NCBI RefSeq assembly: GCF_003574835.2
Contig: NZ_CP063196.1
Coordinates: 4,464,001 to 4,528,000, forward strand
DNA length: 64,000 bases
Source: Thermobifida halotolerans
Lineage (GTDB): Bacteria > Actinomycetota > Actinomycetes > Streptosporangiales > Streptosporangiaceae
Reading direction: 5' to 3'
The position numbers were made by a program, and so were the translations under genes. Below are positions 28,280 to 36,825 of the stretch, piece by piece (position 1 is the stretch's first letter; each line of letters starts with the position of its first letter). Under the pieces are notes generated by a model that was not told the DNA's origin, searched no databases, and was given only the letters and a program-made list of their open reading frames with translations.

Positions 28280-29218
28280 ATGACCGAGCCGTGTGGACGG
28301 GCGGGCTTTTGCCCGGACGACCGGGGGCGCCGCGGTCCCGGCCGTGACGAGATCCGGTGGGTGACCGCGTTCTGGCGGGAGTTGGGGCTGCCCGGACTGG
28401 TTGACGTGCACACGCACTTCATGCCGGAGCGGGTGCTGGCCAAGGTGTGGGCGTACTTCGATGCCGCGGGGCCGCTGGTCGGCCGGAGTTGGCCGATCAC
28501 CTACCGGTTCGCGGAAGAGGAGCGGACCGCACTCCTGCGGGCCTTCGGGGTGCGGGCGTTCACCTCCATGCTCTACCCGTACAAACCCGGCATGGCGGAG
28601 TGGCTGAACGCGTGGGCCGCCGACTTCGCCGCGCGCACCCCCGACTGTCTGCACACGGCGACGTTCTTTCCCGAACCCGACGCTCTGCGGTACGTGACGG
28701 AGGCGGTCGAGTCGGGGGCCCGGGTGTTCAAGGCCCACCTTCAGGTGGGCGGCTACGACCCGAACGATCCACGGCTCGACGGGGTCTGGGGGCTGCTGGA
28801 GGACCACGGCATCCCGGTGGTGACGCACTGCGGTTCCGGCCCGGTTCCCGGCGCGCACACCGGGCCGGAACCGGTCGCCGCCCTGCTCGCCAGGCATCCT
28901 CGGCTGCGCCTGGTCGTCGCGCACCTGGGCACCCCCGAGTACGCCGAGTTCATCGCCCTGGCGGGACGGTACCCGCGGGTCTGCCTGGACACGACGATGG
29001 CGTTCACCCGTTTCACGGAAGAGGCCGCGCCGTTCCCGCGCCGGGAACTTCCCCGCCTGCTGGACCTTCAGGGCCGCATCCTGCTCGGCACCGACTTCCC
29101 CAACATCCCCTACCCGTACGGGGAGGCGCTGCGGGCACTGGCCGACCTGGACCTGGGGGACGACTGGCTGCGTGACGTCTGCCACGACAACGCCGCCCGG
29201 CTCTTCGGGATCAGCTGA
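28280..29218 (+). CDS. Amidohydrolase family protein (TIM-barrel metal hydrolase)
   Basis: Amidohydrolase_2-type enzyme, possibly a decarboxylase or lactone hydrolase; substrate unknown. Metal-ligand motifs are VDVHTHFMP near residue 43, the carboxyl/Lys region VFKAHLQVGG, VVTHCGSG, LVVAHLGTPEY and the acid GTDFPNIP. It is 312 residues from ATG 28280, which has GGGGAA just upstream; an upstream in-frame extension to 28223 lacks support. It stands alone between gene-poor gaps. Confidence 0.83.
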   Translation: MTEPCGRAGFCPDDRGRRGPGRDEIRWVTAFWRELGLPGLVDVHTHFMPERVLAKVWAYFDAAGPLVGRSWPITYRFAEEERTALLRAFGVRAFTSMLYPYKPGMAEWLNAWAADFAARTPDCLHTATFFPEPDALRYVTEAVESGARVFKAHLQVGGYDPNDPRLDGVWGLLEDHGIPVVTHCGSGPVPGAHTGPEPVAALLARHPRLRLVVAHLGTPEYAEFIALAGRYPRVCLDTTMAFTRFTEEAAPFPRRELPRLLDLQGRILLGTDFPNIPYPYGEALRALADLDLGDDWLRDVCHDNAARLFGIS

Positions 29219-29535
29219 ACCGGTTCCCGACAGCCCGGCTCCTTCCCCGGGCATCCGTCACGGGGCACAATCCGTGAACGGCCGTCTCGGCTGCTCCGGG
29301 AGACGCGGGGCCACTCGTGTTGTCCCCTGCCGATTGTCGCCCAACGGTTGTCGTCGCAGGTCACCGCATGCGGTGACCTGCGAGCGCGTGACCCGGTGAG
29401 TCCTGTCGGAAACACGTCACCCGCCACGCGGCCCCGGTGGTGCGAACGGGTTCCAGGACGTTGGACGCCGATGACAGCGGGCGTGGGGCACCGGCGCGCT
29501 CCGCGACCGGACGGACCGCCCGAACACCGCGGCAC
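29219..29535. other. Intergenic region between amidohydrolase gene and AvrD-type operon
   Basis: I see no gene. It contains a perfect 28-bp palindrome at 29355–29382 and otherwise unremarkable GC-rich sequence. Confidence 0.5.
29355..29382. promoter_or_regulatory. Perfect 28-bp palindrome
   Basis: CGCAGGTCACCGCA is followed directly by its exact complement TGCGGTGACCTGCG. It could act as a terminator for the convergent genes 28280–29218 and 29536–30123, or as a protein-binding site. The half-site also occurs at 24905–24932. Confidence 0.5.
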
Positions 29536-30123
29536 TCAGCGGTCCACCAGCCGAGCGAGTGCCGAAAGCCGCTCCTCCACCGGGCCGGTGACGGTGTGCA
29601 CGGTCACCCCCGCGGTCCTGAGCTCCTCCAGGAGCAGTCGGTCCGACAGGACACGGAAGTGCTCGCTGATCGGCTTCACCGGATCGGTGAGGGGGAACTC
29701 GACGGGAAGATGGACGAAGACGTCGTAGGTGGCGAAGGCCCGCCGCCGTACCTCCCGGCCGAGCGCTTCGACAATCTCCGCGTACGGGAGGACCTCGGCG
29801 GAGGGGGCGCCCAGGGCGGTTCCCGGAGCGGGATGCAGGCCGACAGCCAGACGCACGGTGGCATACACCCACTCGTGGAGCAGGGAGCCGTCGGACACGA
29901 ACCCGGAGAAGTGGAGCGCCTCCTCGACCGCGCGTTCGGTGAAGCGGCGCACGACCAACTGTACGAGTTCGGCGGGTGTCACCTCCTCCAGCGACTTGGG
30001 GCGGACACCGGCGGGGTCGCGCATCGGGGACCCGTGCACGGCGGGCAGCCGGCTCGACTTCGCGAACTCGCTGATCAGGGTGGTCTTCCCGGCTCCGTAG
30101 GCTCCTACGACGGCCAGTCTCAC
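29536..30123 (-). CDS. P-loop NTPase/kinase, paralog 2 of the AvrD-type operon
   Basis: A 195-residue AAA_28/NadR-kinase-like protein with Walker A GAYGAGKT (residues 7–14). Conserved blocks are shared with the other NTPase of this operon (32320–33015): FVSDGSLLHEWVYATVRL, FATYDVFVHLPVEFPL and ISEHFRVLSDRLLLEEL. Both probably phosphorylate a small molecule, perhaps the sugar precursor; this is inference. The GTG start overlaps the HAD phosphatase stop (GTGA). It is the last gene of the seven-gene operon. Confidence 0.75.
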   Translation of the reverse strand: MRLAVVGAYGAGKTTLISEFAKSSRLPAVHGSPMRDPAGVRPKSLEEVTPAELVQLVVRRFTERAVEEALHFSGFVSDGSLLHEWVYATVRLAVGLHPAPGTALGAPSAEVLPYAEIVEALGREVRRRAFATYDVFVHLPVEFPLTDPVKPISEHFRVLSDRLLLEELRTAGVTVHTVTGPVEERLSALARLVDR

Positions 30124-30836
30124 GAGCGGACTCCCTCAGTTGTGGACGGAAGAGGGAGCGGAGCCGGGGAGGGAGCCCCGGGAAGCACCCGCCAGTTGTT
30201 GCGGGCAGCGAGTTCCCGCATCACCGGATCGGTGCCGACGACGGTGGCCCGGCCCACCGAACGCAGGAGCGGCAGGTCGGATTCGTGGTCGCCGTATCCG
30301 GTCGAGGACGGCAGGTGGATGCGGCGTCGGGCGGCCAGGTCGCGGACCGCTTCGGACTTCGCCTCCCCGATCATCGGCCGCTGGACTCGTCCCGTGTACC
30401 TGCCGGATTCGGTCTCCGGTTCCGAACACAGCACGACGTCCGCGCCGACGTACCGCGCGATCGGGTCGAGGCAGGCGCGGAAGGAACCCGACACCAGTAC
30501 GACCAGGTGACCGGCTCCGCGGTGTTCGTGGAGGGCGGAGAGGACGTGCCCGTTGAAGAAGCCGCCGAGGCGCAGTTCGGTCCGGAACCACTCCTCGGCC
30601 AGAGCGGCGATCGCGGACACGCTGCTGCCCCGGTAGCCCGCGAAGTAGGCGCGGTTGGTCTCAAGACGGGGGACCCCCGCGGCGGTCATGGCGCGTAGGC
30701 GCTGCCGCTCCTCCCGGTAGGCCCGGGGAGGGTTGCCCTCGGCGGCCAGGCGGTACTCGAGGAACCGGAACATGCTGGTGGCGGTGGTCAGGGTGCCGTC
30801 GACGTCGAAGAACGCCGCGGGTGTCGTGCTTGTCAT
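30120..30836 (-). CDS. HAD-IB family phosphatase (SerB-like)
   Basis: A 238-residue HAD phosphatase. Motif I is FFDVDGTLTTATS (Asp11, Asp13), motif II LVVLVSGSFRACL and motif III/IV GYGDHESDLPLL. It resembles SerB-like HAD-IB enzymes. In this operon it would remove a phosphate from a pathway intermediate, comparable to dephosphorylation in butyrolactone-type pathways; the substrate is unknown. ATG 30836 lies 62 bases after the acyl carrier protein gene. Confidence 0.85.
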   Translation of the reverse strand: MTSTTPAAFFDVDGTLTTATSMFRFLEYRLAAEGNPPRAYREERQRLRAMTAAGVPRLETNRAYFAGYRGSSVSAIAALAEEWFRTELRLGGFFNGHVLSALHEHRGAGHLVVLVSGSFRACLDPIARYVGADVVLCSEPETESGRYTGRVQRPMIGEAKSEAVRDLAARRRIHLPSSTGYGDHESDLPLLRSVGRATVVGTDPVMRELAARNNWRVLPGAPSPAPLPLPSTTEGVRS

Positions 30837-30898
30837 GGCGGAATCCGGGAGGGGCGGGGGCGGGGCGACGCGTTCGGCGCCGCCCCGCCCGGGACGGC

Positions 30899-31144
30899 TC
30901 AGGAGCGGACGCCCTTGGCGGCCAGCAGTTCGGCGATCCGGGCGACGGACCCGGCGGTGAACAGTTCGTCGTCGGTGACCTCGACACCGAACTTCTTCGT
31001 CAACTGCACGCTCAGTTCGATGAGGACCAGCGAGTCGAGGTCCAGATCCTCGAACCGGGTGTCGGTGTGGATCTCCTCGGAGACGTCGCACTTCGTGGCG
31101 ACAATGTCGAGGATCTCGGCGGAGAGCGCTTCGGTCTGGTTCAT
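30899..31144 (-). CDS. Acyl carrier protein
   Basis: An 81-residue carrier with the phosphopantetheine attachment site DLDLDSLVLIEL (Ser38) and the usual acidic four-helix pattern. It sits between KAS III and the phosphatase. It probably holds the beta-ketoacyl chain made by the neighbouring synthase. Confidence 0.92.
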   Translation of the reverse strand: MNQTEALSAEILDIVATKCDVSEEIHTDTRFEDLDLDSLVLIELSVQLTKKFGVEVTDDELFTAGSVARIAELLAAKGVRS

Positions 31145-31176
31145 GGGCACGATCCCAACTGTGTGTCGACGGAGGG

Positions 31177-32187
31177 TCAGGAGGGGGTGATGCCAGGCCA
31201 CGTCAGCACGGTGGAACCCCAGGTGAGGCCGCCACCGAACGCGGTCAGGAGCAGACGGTCGCCGATCTTGAACCGCTCCTGGGCCGCGGCGTGTGCCAGG
31301 GCCAGGGGAATGGAGGCGGCGGAGGTGTTTCCCACCTGCTCGATGTTGGTCACCACGCGCTGCCTGTCGATGCAGACCTGCTCGGCGAGGCTGTGCAGGA
31401 TCCGTAGGTTGGCCTGGTGCCCCACGAGGTGGTCGACGGAGTCGATGCTCCAGCCCACCCGGTTCAGCAGGGCGGTGGAGGACTCCCCCATCCGTCGGAC
31501 CGCGGTGGCGAACACCTTCTTGCCCTGCATCGTGAAGTACATGTCGCCCGGGTCGGGGGCCCGGTACGTGGAGCGCTGCCTGGACCCGCCGGCGGGGATG
31601 CAGATGAGTTCCTTCTGGGAGCCGTCGGAGCCGAGTTCGAAGCCGAGCAGCGCGCCGGGTTCGTCCGGTGTTCCGCTGCGGAGGAGCACGGCGCCCGCTC
31701 CGTCGCCGAAGATCACCGAAGTGGTGCGGTCCTCGGGGTTGAGGATCGTCGAGTACGTCTCCGCGCCGATGAGGAGGACCCGTTCGGCGTGCCCGGCCTC
31801 GATCGTGCTGGCCGCGACCATCAGTCCGTAGACGAATCCCGAGCAGACCGCGGAGATGTCGAACGCCGCGGCGGAGGTCAGTCTCAACCGGGAGGCCACG
31901 TCGGGGGCGGTCGCGGGACACGGGTGGTCGGGGGTGGTCGTGGCGAGCACAACCGTGTCGATGGGAGCGCCGAGGCCGAGGCCGGCGGACTTGAGTGCTC
32001 GGTGCCCCGCCTCGTAGGCGAGGTCACCGGTCGAGATGCCGGTGTCGGCCCACCGCCGCTGGCGGATACCGGTCCTGGAGCGGATCCAGGTGTCGGAGGT
32101 GTCGAACCGTTCGGAGAGTTCCTCGTTGGAGACTCGGCGGGGAGGAAGGTAGGCACCGAGGCCCGCCAGGACGGCTGTGGTGGTCAT
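31177..32187 (-). CDS. 3-oxoacyl-ACP synthase III-like enzyme (FabH-type)
   Basis: A 336-residue KAS III. The active-site Cys115 lies in FDISAVCSGFVYGL, His257 in VGHQANLRI and Asn287 in VGNTSAAS, so the catalytic triad is complete. It would condense an acyl-CoA with malonyl-ACP to a beta-ketoacyl-ACP. Its place beside a dedicated carrier protein and an AvrD-like protein suggests specialised rather than housekeeping fatty acid synthesis. Confidence 0.93.
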   Translation of the reverse strand: MTTTAVLAGLGAYLPPRRVSNEELSERFDTSDTWIRSRTGIRQRRWADTGISTGDLAYEAGHRALKSAGLGLGAPIDTVVLATTTPDHPCPATAPDVASRLRLTSAAAFDISAVCSGFVYGLMVAASTIEAGHAERVLLIGAETYSTILNPEDRTTSVIFGDGAGAVLLRSGTPDEPGALLGFELGSDGSQKELICIPAGGSRQRSTYRAPDPGDMYFTMQGKKVFATAVRRMGESSTALLNRVGWSIDSVDHLVGHQANLRILHSLAEQVCIDRQRVVTNIEQVGNTSAASIPLALAHAAAQERFKIGDRLLLTAFGGGLTWGSTVLTWPGITPS

Positions 32188-32319
32188 GGTCTTCTCCGAT
32201 ACGTGAAGTTCCTTCGGGGATAGCGCATGCGGGACTGGACGGGGACGGGGGTGGGGATGGAGGGGGCGTGGCGGACGGACAGCGCCGAACCGCCCGCCAC
32301 GACCCGGCCGGTGGGTGGG

Positions 32320-33015
32320 TCAGGCGGAGACCCGTTCGAGTTCGCCGGTGGTGTCGATCAGCGCGTACTCCGCCTCCGCTCGGGCGATCGCCTCGTCGAT
32401 GCTCATGCGGGGGGAGAACCCGTAGATGTCGAGGATCTTCTGCAGGCGCTCGTGAACCGTTCCCCCCACCGTGTGGTACGGGATCTCCAGTTCGTCGAGG
32501 GTCCTGAGCATCAGTTCGTCCGCCAGCGACCGGAACCGTTCGTTGACGGGCCGGTGGCCGTCGGGGACGAGCGGGAACTCGATCGGAAGGTGGACGAACG
32601 AGTCGTAGGTGGCTTTTGCGTGCTGTTTGGCGGGGATGCCCATCTGTTCGAGGACCTGCCCGTAGAAGCGGATCTCGTCGGTGAGTTCGATCGTTTCCAG
32701 GTCCACCGACTCGTTCGGGTTGATGCCGACCAGGACGCGGACGGTTCCGTAGGCCCATTCGTGCAGTGAGGAACCGTCGGAGACGAACCCGCCGGGGAGG
32801 TGGGACTCGTTGACGGCCCGTTCCTGGTTGCGCCGCATGATCAGCATGATCACCTCGGCGGCGGTGCACTCCTCAAGGGTCTTGCCGGGAACGGAGACCG
32901 GTAGGAGTTCACGCATGGTCTTCGCGGCGGACCGGGGCAGACCGGTCAGGTGGGACACGGCCATGGTGGTGAGGGTCTTGCCCACCGAGTAGGTTCCGGC
33001 GATGGCGAGTTTCAC
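32320..33015 (-). CDS. P-loop NTPase/kinase, paralog 1 of the AvrD-type operon
   Basis: A 231-residue protein with Walker A GTYSVGKT (residues 7–14). The blocks FVSDGSSLHEWAYGTVRV, YDSFVHLPIEFPL and NERFRSLADELML match the paralog at 29536–30123. It has an extra C-terminal ~30 residues (MSIDEAIARAEAEYALIDTT). The fold resembles NadR-type nucleoside kinases. Function in the pathway is unproven; phosphorylation of the sugar or polyol substrate is one idea. Confidence 0.75.
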   Translation of the reverse strand: MKLAIAGTYSVGKTLTTMAVSHLTGLPRSAAKTMRELLPVSVPGKTLEECTAAEVIMLIMRRNQERAVNESHLPGGFVSDGSSLHEWAYGTVRVLVGINPNESVDLETIELTDEIRFYGQVLEQMGIPAKQHAKATYDSFVHLPIEFPLVPDGHRPVNERFRSLADELMLRTLDELEIPYHTVGGTVHERLQKILDIYGFSPRMSIDEAIARAEAEYALIDTTGELERVSA

Positions 33016-33052
33016 GGTGTCTCCTTCGTGGTGGCGATGGGGAGGGGTGGGG

Positions 33053-34057
33053 TCAGGGAAGTCGGTGGGCCACGGAACAGGTCATCCGGATTCCCGCTGC
33101 GGCCGCGGAGATGTCGGCGCTCCGCCACGTCTCTCCGCCCCCGGTCCGCAGTAGGGCGGGGTCGACCAGGGAGGCCGTGATCGGAAGCGGCTGTCGGGCC
33201 GGTCTGCGGGGGCGGTCCGCCTCGAACAGGGTCCGGCGCATCCAGAGGGTGTTGGAGTCGGCGCGGGCGACCTCGTCGAGTTCGTAGAGCATGATCTGGC
33301 CCAGTTGGAGGGCCGCGACGAACACGTCGACCAGACCGACTGAGGGCTGGAACGCCCCTTCCGTGCCGTCACCCGGCGCTGCGGCCTCCGCCCACGTGTC
33401 CACCCGCAGTAGCGCGGTGGCCCGGGTGCGGTCCGCGTCGATGACCACGTTCTCGACGTGCTGCCGGCGGGATTTGTGGGCGTCGCCGAACGGACGCCTC
33501 CCGGGGGAGCCGAGGACGGCGTCCAGGGGGTCGGCGGCAGCCGGGCCGGGCGGGGCGGGATGGTCGATCTCCGTCCAGATCCGGAGCGTTCCGACGGTGC
33601 ATTCCAGAGCCGCCGTCCCGCGGTCGGGACCACTGGGCGACGGGCTCTGCCCGACGATTCGGGCGGAAACCGGGAAACCGGTCAGTTCCTCCTCGACAGG
33701 GGAGGAACCGGCCCGGATCCGTGCCCGCCGTACCCAGAGGGTGCGGCGCTGCTCGGTGTCGAGGCCGACGTGCCGGGCGAGGACGATCTCGGACAGTTGG
33801 ACGCCGAGCAGCAGTACGTCGATGGTGGAGAGGTGGGGGGACTGGTCGGTGGTGCCCTTGCGGGACCAGTCCGTCGGGTAGGAGACGGCGGCGACGCCGT
33901 GGACCCACGAGGCGCCGTCGTCGACTCCGACGGTCAGGCCGTCCAGGCGGTGGTTGGCGCGCTTGTAACCCTCACCGAAGAAGCGGTGCTCGCCGGGACC
34001 GAGACAGTCCTGGACGTTGTCGTAGCTCAACGCGGACCGCTGTACGGGGACGATCAT
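33053..34057 (-). CDS. AvrD-like protein (syringolide-type biosynthesis family)
   Basis: A 334-residue protein that I assign, from memory of the family, to AvrD, because of its N-terminus DNVQDCLGPGEHRFFGEGY and the following KRANHRL. AvrD of Pseudomonas makes syringolides by joining a beta-ketoacyl chain to a pentulose, and belongs to the hotdog-fold group with the butyrolactone synthase AfsA. Two related halves are visible: VLLLGVQLSEIVLARHV with TLWVRRARI, and VFVAALQLGQIMLYELDEV with TLWMRRTLFEA. This supports a double-hotdog architecture. It is flanked by the exporter and NTPase genes. Confidence 0.6.
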   Translation of the reverse strand: MIVPVQRSALSYDNVQDCLGPGEHRFFGEGYKRANHRLDGLTVGVDDGASWVHGVAAVSYPTDWSRKGTTDQSPHLSTIDVLLLGVQLSEIVLARHVGLDTEQRRTLWVRRARIRAGSSPVEEELTGFPVSARIVGQSPSPSGPDRGTAALECTVGTLRIWTEIDHPAPPGPAAADPLDAVLGSPGRRPFGDAHKSRRQHVENVVIDADRTRATALLRVDTWAEAAAPGDGTEGAFQPSVGLVDVFVAALQLGQIMLYELDEVARADSNTLWMRRTLFEADRPRRPARQPLPITASLVDPALLRTGGGETWRSADISAAAAGIRMTCSVAHRLP

Positions 34058-34151
34058 GGTCGCTTCTCCTTAGCCTTACCGCGGGAGTGCCTGGGGAGTG
34101 GCGGGGATCGGCCCCGTCGGGACGGAGACGGGCCCGATCCCCGCGGTGGGG

Positions 34152-35630
34152 TCAGTTGACGACGGGTTGCTTCTCCTGTCGCGGTTCGGCGGACGCGGAC
34201 TTCGCGCCGCCGCCGGCGGTACGCAGGAAGAGCAGGATCAGCAGGGCGACGGCGAACACCACGAGGCCGTCGATGAGCATGCCGAACGTGGTGCCTTCCA
34301 GTACGCCCGACACGGAGGCGACGCCGTTGGTGAGGGGGCCGTACTGGGTGGCCGCGACCGCGGACATGATCGGGATGCCGATGGTGAAGCCGATCTGCTG
34401 GGTCATGGTCGCCAGTCCGGTGACGAGTCCCTGTTCGTGGTCGGGGACTCCCGAGGTCGCGGTCACGGTGTAGGCGACGATCGCCAGGACGTGCCCGAAT
34501 CCGCCGATGAAGGTGGTGACCAGGATGGCGGTGATGCTCACGGCCATGTCCTCACCGAGCCAGAACAGCACGCCGGTCATCACGGCCTGGATGAGGAGGC
34601 CCAGGACCAGGGCTCCCTTGGCTCCGGTGCGGCCGATGATCCTGGGGGCGACGGTTCCCCCGATGAACGCTCCCAGGCCGAGGAAGCCGAACATCAGCCC
34701 GGTCTGGAAGGGCGTCAGGCCGAGGACCTGCTGCATGTAGAGGGTGAGCAGGAACGACAGCGCCGATTCCATGGAGAAGGTCGCCAGACCGCCGAGGTTG
34801 CCCCATTTGACGGTGTTGGCGTGCAGGATGCGCACGGGGGCCAGGGGCTCGGGGGTCTTCAGTTCGATGACGTAGAAGGCGACGAACAGGACGGCGGCGA
34901 GGAGCAGCGCTCCCCACGTCTGCGGGGCGGCCCAGCCGTCGCGTTCACCGCCGGTGACGCCGAAGGTGAAGGCCAGCAGGCCGAGAGTGACGGTGACGGC
35001 GCCCGGAACGTCCAGCTTCGGGCGGATGTCCGACCGGGACTCCCTGATGAAGAGGACGCCGCCGACGAACAGGAGCACACCGACCGGGACGTTGATGAAG
35101 AAGTCCCACCGCCAGGACAGGAGGTCGGTGAGGATGCCGCCGAGGATGGAGCCGGAGGCGAAACCGAGTGACAGGAGGGCGCCGTTGAGGCCGAGGGCCT
35201 TGTTGCGCAGCGGCCCCTCCTCGAACGACGTGGTGATCAGGGCCAGGCCGGAGGGGGTGACGATCGCCGTGGCCAGTCCCTGGGCGGCACGGGCGGCGAG
35301 CATGACTTCCGGGGAGTCCGCAAAACCGCCGACCGCGGACGAGACGGTGAGCAGGACCATTCCGAACAGGAACAGTCTCTTGCGTCCGAAGGTGTCACCG
35401 ATCCGGCCGAAGAGCAGCATGAACCCTGCTGCCATGAGCGCGAAGGAGGTGACGACCCACTGCAGGTTGTCGATGCTGAAACCGAGGTCGTCACCGATCT
35501 TCGGAAGCGCGACGGTCAGGATGGAGAAGTCGATGGCGAACATGAATTGTGCGCCGAGAAGGACCACGAGAGTGGCCTTCTGCTTCCCCGTCATGCGGGG
35601 GGTACCCGTATTGGGCGCTGTAGTGGACAT
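34152..35630 (-). CDS. MFS transporter, DHA2 (14-helix) drug/metabolite exporter
   Basis: A 492-residue major-facilitator exporter. The first helix carries LLGAQFMFAIDFSILTVALP with motif D1-like residues, followed by motif A GRIGDTFGRKRLF and motif C-like GFASGSILGGILTDLL. About 14 hydrophobic segments are visible, and the tail is hydrophilic. It is the first gene of the minus-strand operon, with a 94-base gap to the AvrD-like gene, so it probably exports the product. Confidence 0.92.
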   Translation of the reverse strand: MSTTAPNTGTPRMTGKQKATLVVLLGAQFMFAIDFSILTVALPKIGDDLGFSIDNLQWVVTSFALMAAGFMLLFGRIGDTFGRKRLFLFGMVLLTVSSAVGGFADSPEVMLAARAAQGLATAIVTPSGLALITTSFEEGPLRNKALGLNGALLSLGFASGSILGGILTDLLSWRWDFFINVPVGVLLFVGGVLFIRESRSDIRPKLDVPGAVTVTLGLLAFTFGVTGGERDGWAAPQTWGALLLAAVLFVAFYVIELKTPEPLAPVRILHANTVKWGNLGGLATFSMESALSFLLTLYMQQVLGLTPFQTGLMFGFLGLGAFIGGTVAPRIIGRTGAKGALVLGLLIQAVMTGVLFWLGEDMAVSITAILVTTFIGGFGHVLAIVAYTVTATSGVPDHEQGLVTGLATMTQQIGFTIGIPIMSAVAATQYGPLTNGVASVSGVLEGTTFGMLIDGLVVFAVALLILLFLRTAGGGAKSASAEPRQEKQPVVN

Positions 35631-35976
35631 GCCCCCAGCATTCGTGGGAGCGGGACGGGGAACCAGTGTGCATTTGTCATATTGCTGTCGCCAACAGGAT
35701 CCCCGAAGCTGAATTCTTGATTTTCTTTATTCGGGAAACAATTGCGGGACGGGGCCGCGGCCGTTCTCGCAGGTGCTGACCGGCGTGTCCTTGGCGGACC
35801 CCCGTCCGCGCCCGCCAGGGGCACGCCGACGGCGCCGGGCGGGTGGCGGTGCGCGGGACGTACGCGGGCACGCCTGCCGACGTGCCCGCGTACGGAACCG
35901 CGGTCGTGGCGCGGGGTCGGCTCACCGAAACCCCGGCTGAACGCTGTCCGACCGACTCCGGCCACCGCGGGACGTG
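35631..35976. other. Promoter-type intergenic region upstream of the AvrD-type operon
   Basis: No gene. The stretch 35680–35745 is unusually AT-rich for the window (TTGATTTTCTTTATTCGGG) and probably holds the promoter of the minus-strand operon. The remainder is GC-rich. Confidence 0.4.
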
Positions 35977-36825
35977 TCAGTCGACCGGAACCCACCTGTC
36001 CCCGGACCGGTCCGCGACAACTCTGCCGAACACGACGTCGGCGAAATGGCCGCCGAATCCGAAGGTGTCCGGCTGGGACAGCTCCTTGAGCACCCTCAAC
36101 CGGGTTCGGACGGCGGTCTCCGGGGAGTGGTCGAGGGAGACCCGCCAGTCGGGGCGGCCCACCTGGGCGGGGGAGTGCATGACGTCCCCGAACACGACGA
36201 GCCGGGCGCCGGCCGACGAGATGACGTACGAGGTGTGCCCCGGCGAGTGGCCGGGAGTGACCCACGCGGTGACGCCGGGGAAGATCTCGTCCCCGTCGGA
36301 GACCCCGCGCGGGGCGGTCCGGGCGGCGCGGAGGCGTCCGCCGGACCGCCACTCGGCGCCGGAGGTGACGAGGGGGGTGTCCGCGAACAGCGGGGAACCG
36401 TCGGAGGAGGACACCGACGCCCAGCCGACGTGGTCGTCGTGCAGGTGGGTGAACGCGACGGTGTCGATCGTCTCGGGAGTGCGCCCCTGGGCGGCGAGAC
36501 GGTCGAGGAGCTGTCCGCCCTCCAGGACACCGAGAGCCGGGTGGGTGAGGGCGGCGGGAATGTGCTGGGGGCCGTAGCCGGTGTCGATCAGCAGGGCTCG
36601 GTCCCGGTACTCGACGAGCAGACCCCCGATCGACCCGGCCAGGAATCCTTCGGCGTCGAGGTATTCCGGACGCTTCTGCCACTCCTCGGGAGTGGAGTCG
36701 GGAAACCAGGCCAGGGGGTGGAGTTGGACGGATCCGTCAGGTATGTACGTGAGACGGTGGTCGCCCAAGCGGAAGGTACGGGTCGGGGAGATCTGGTTGA
36801 AGTGCCTCACCGGTACAGCAGGCAT
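35977..36825 (-). CDS. Metallo-beta-lactamase-fold hydrolase (lactonase-like)
   Basis: A 282-residue MBL-fold enzyme with the dinuclear-zinc motif THLHDDHVG (His127, His129, Asp131, His132), later ligands in GHSPGHTSYV and FGDVMHSP, and a C-terminal His in GFGGHFADVV. The HxHxDH pattern fits AHL-lactonase-like and general MBL hydrolases. It lies immediately upstream of the operon that probably makes an acylated lactone or butenolide, so turnover of that product is a reasonable guess. The ATG is overlapped by the regulator's 3' end. Confidence 0.83.
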   Translation of the reverse strand: MPAVPVRHFNQISPTRTFRLGDHRLTYIPDGSVQLHPLAWFPDSTPEEWQKRPEYLDAEGFLAGSIGGLLVEYRDRALLIDTGYGPQHIPAALTHPALGVLEGGQLLDRLAAQGRTPETIDTVAFTHLHDDHVGWASVSSSDGSPLFADTPLVTSGAEWRSGGRLRAARTAPRGVSDGDEIFPGVTAWVTPGHSPGHTSYVISSAGARLVVFGDVMHSPAQVGRPDWRVSLDHSPETAVRTRLRVLKELSQPDTFGFGGHFADVVFGRVVADRSGDRWVPVD

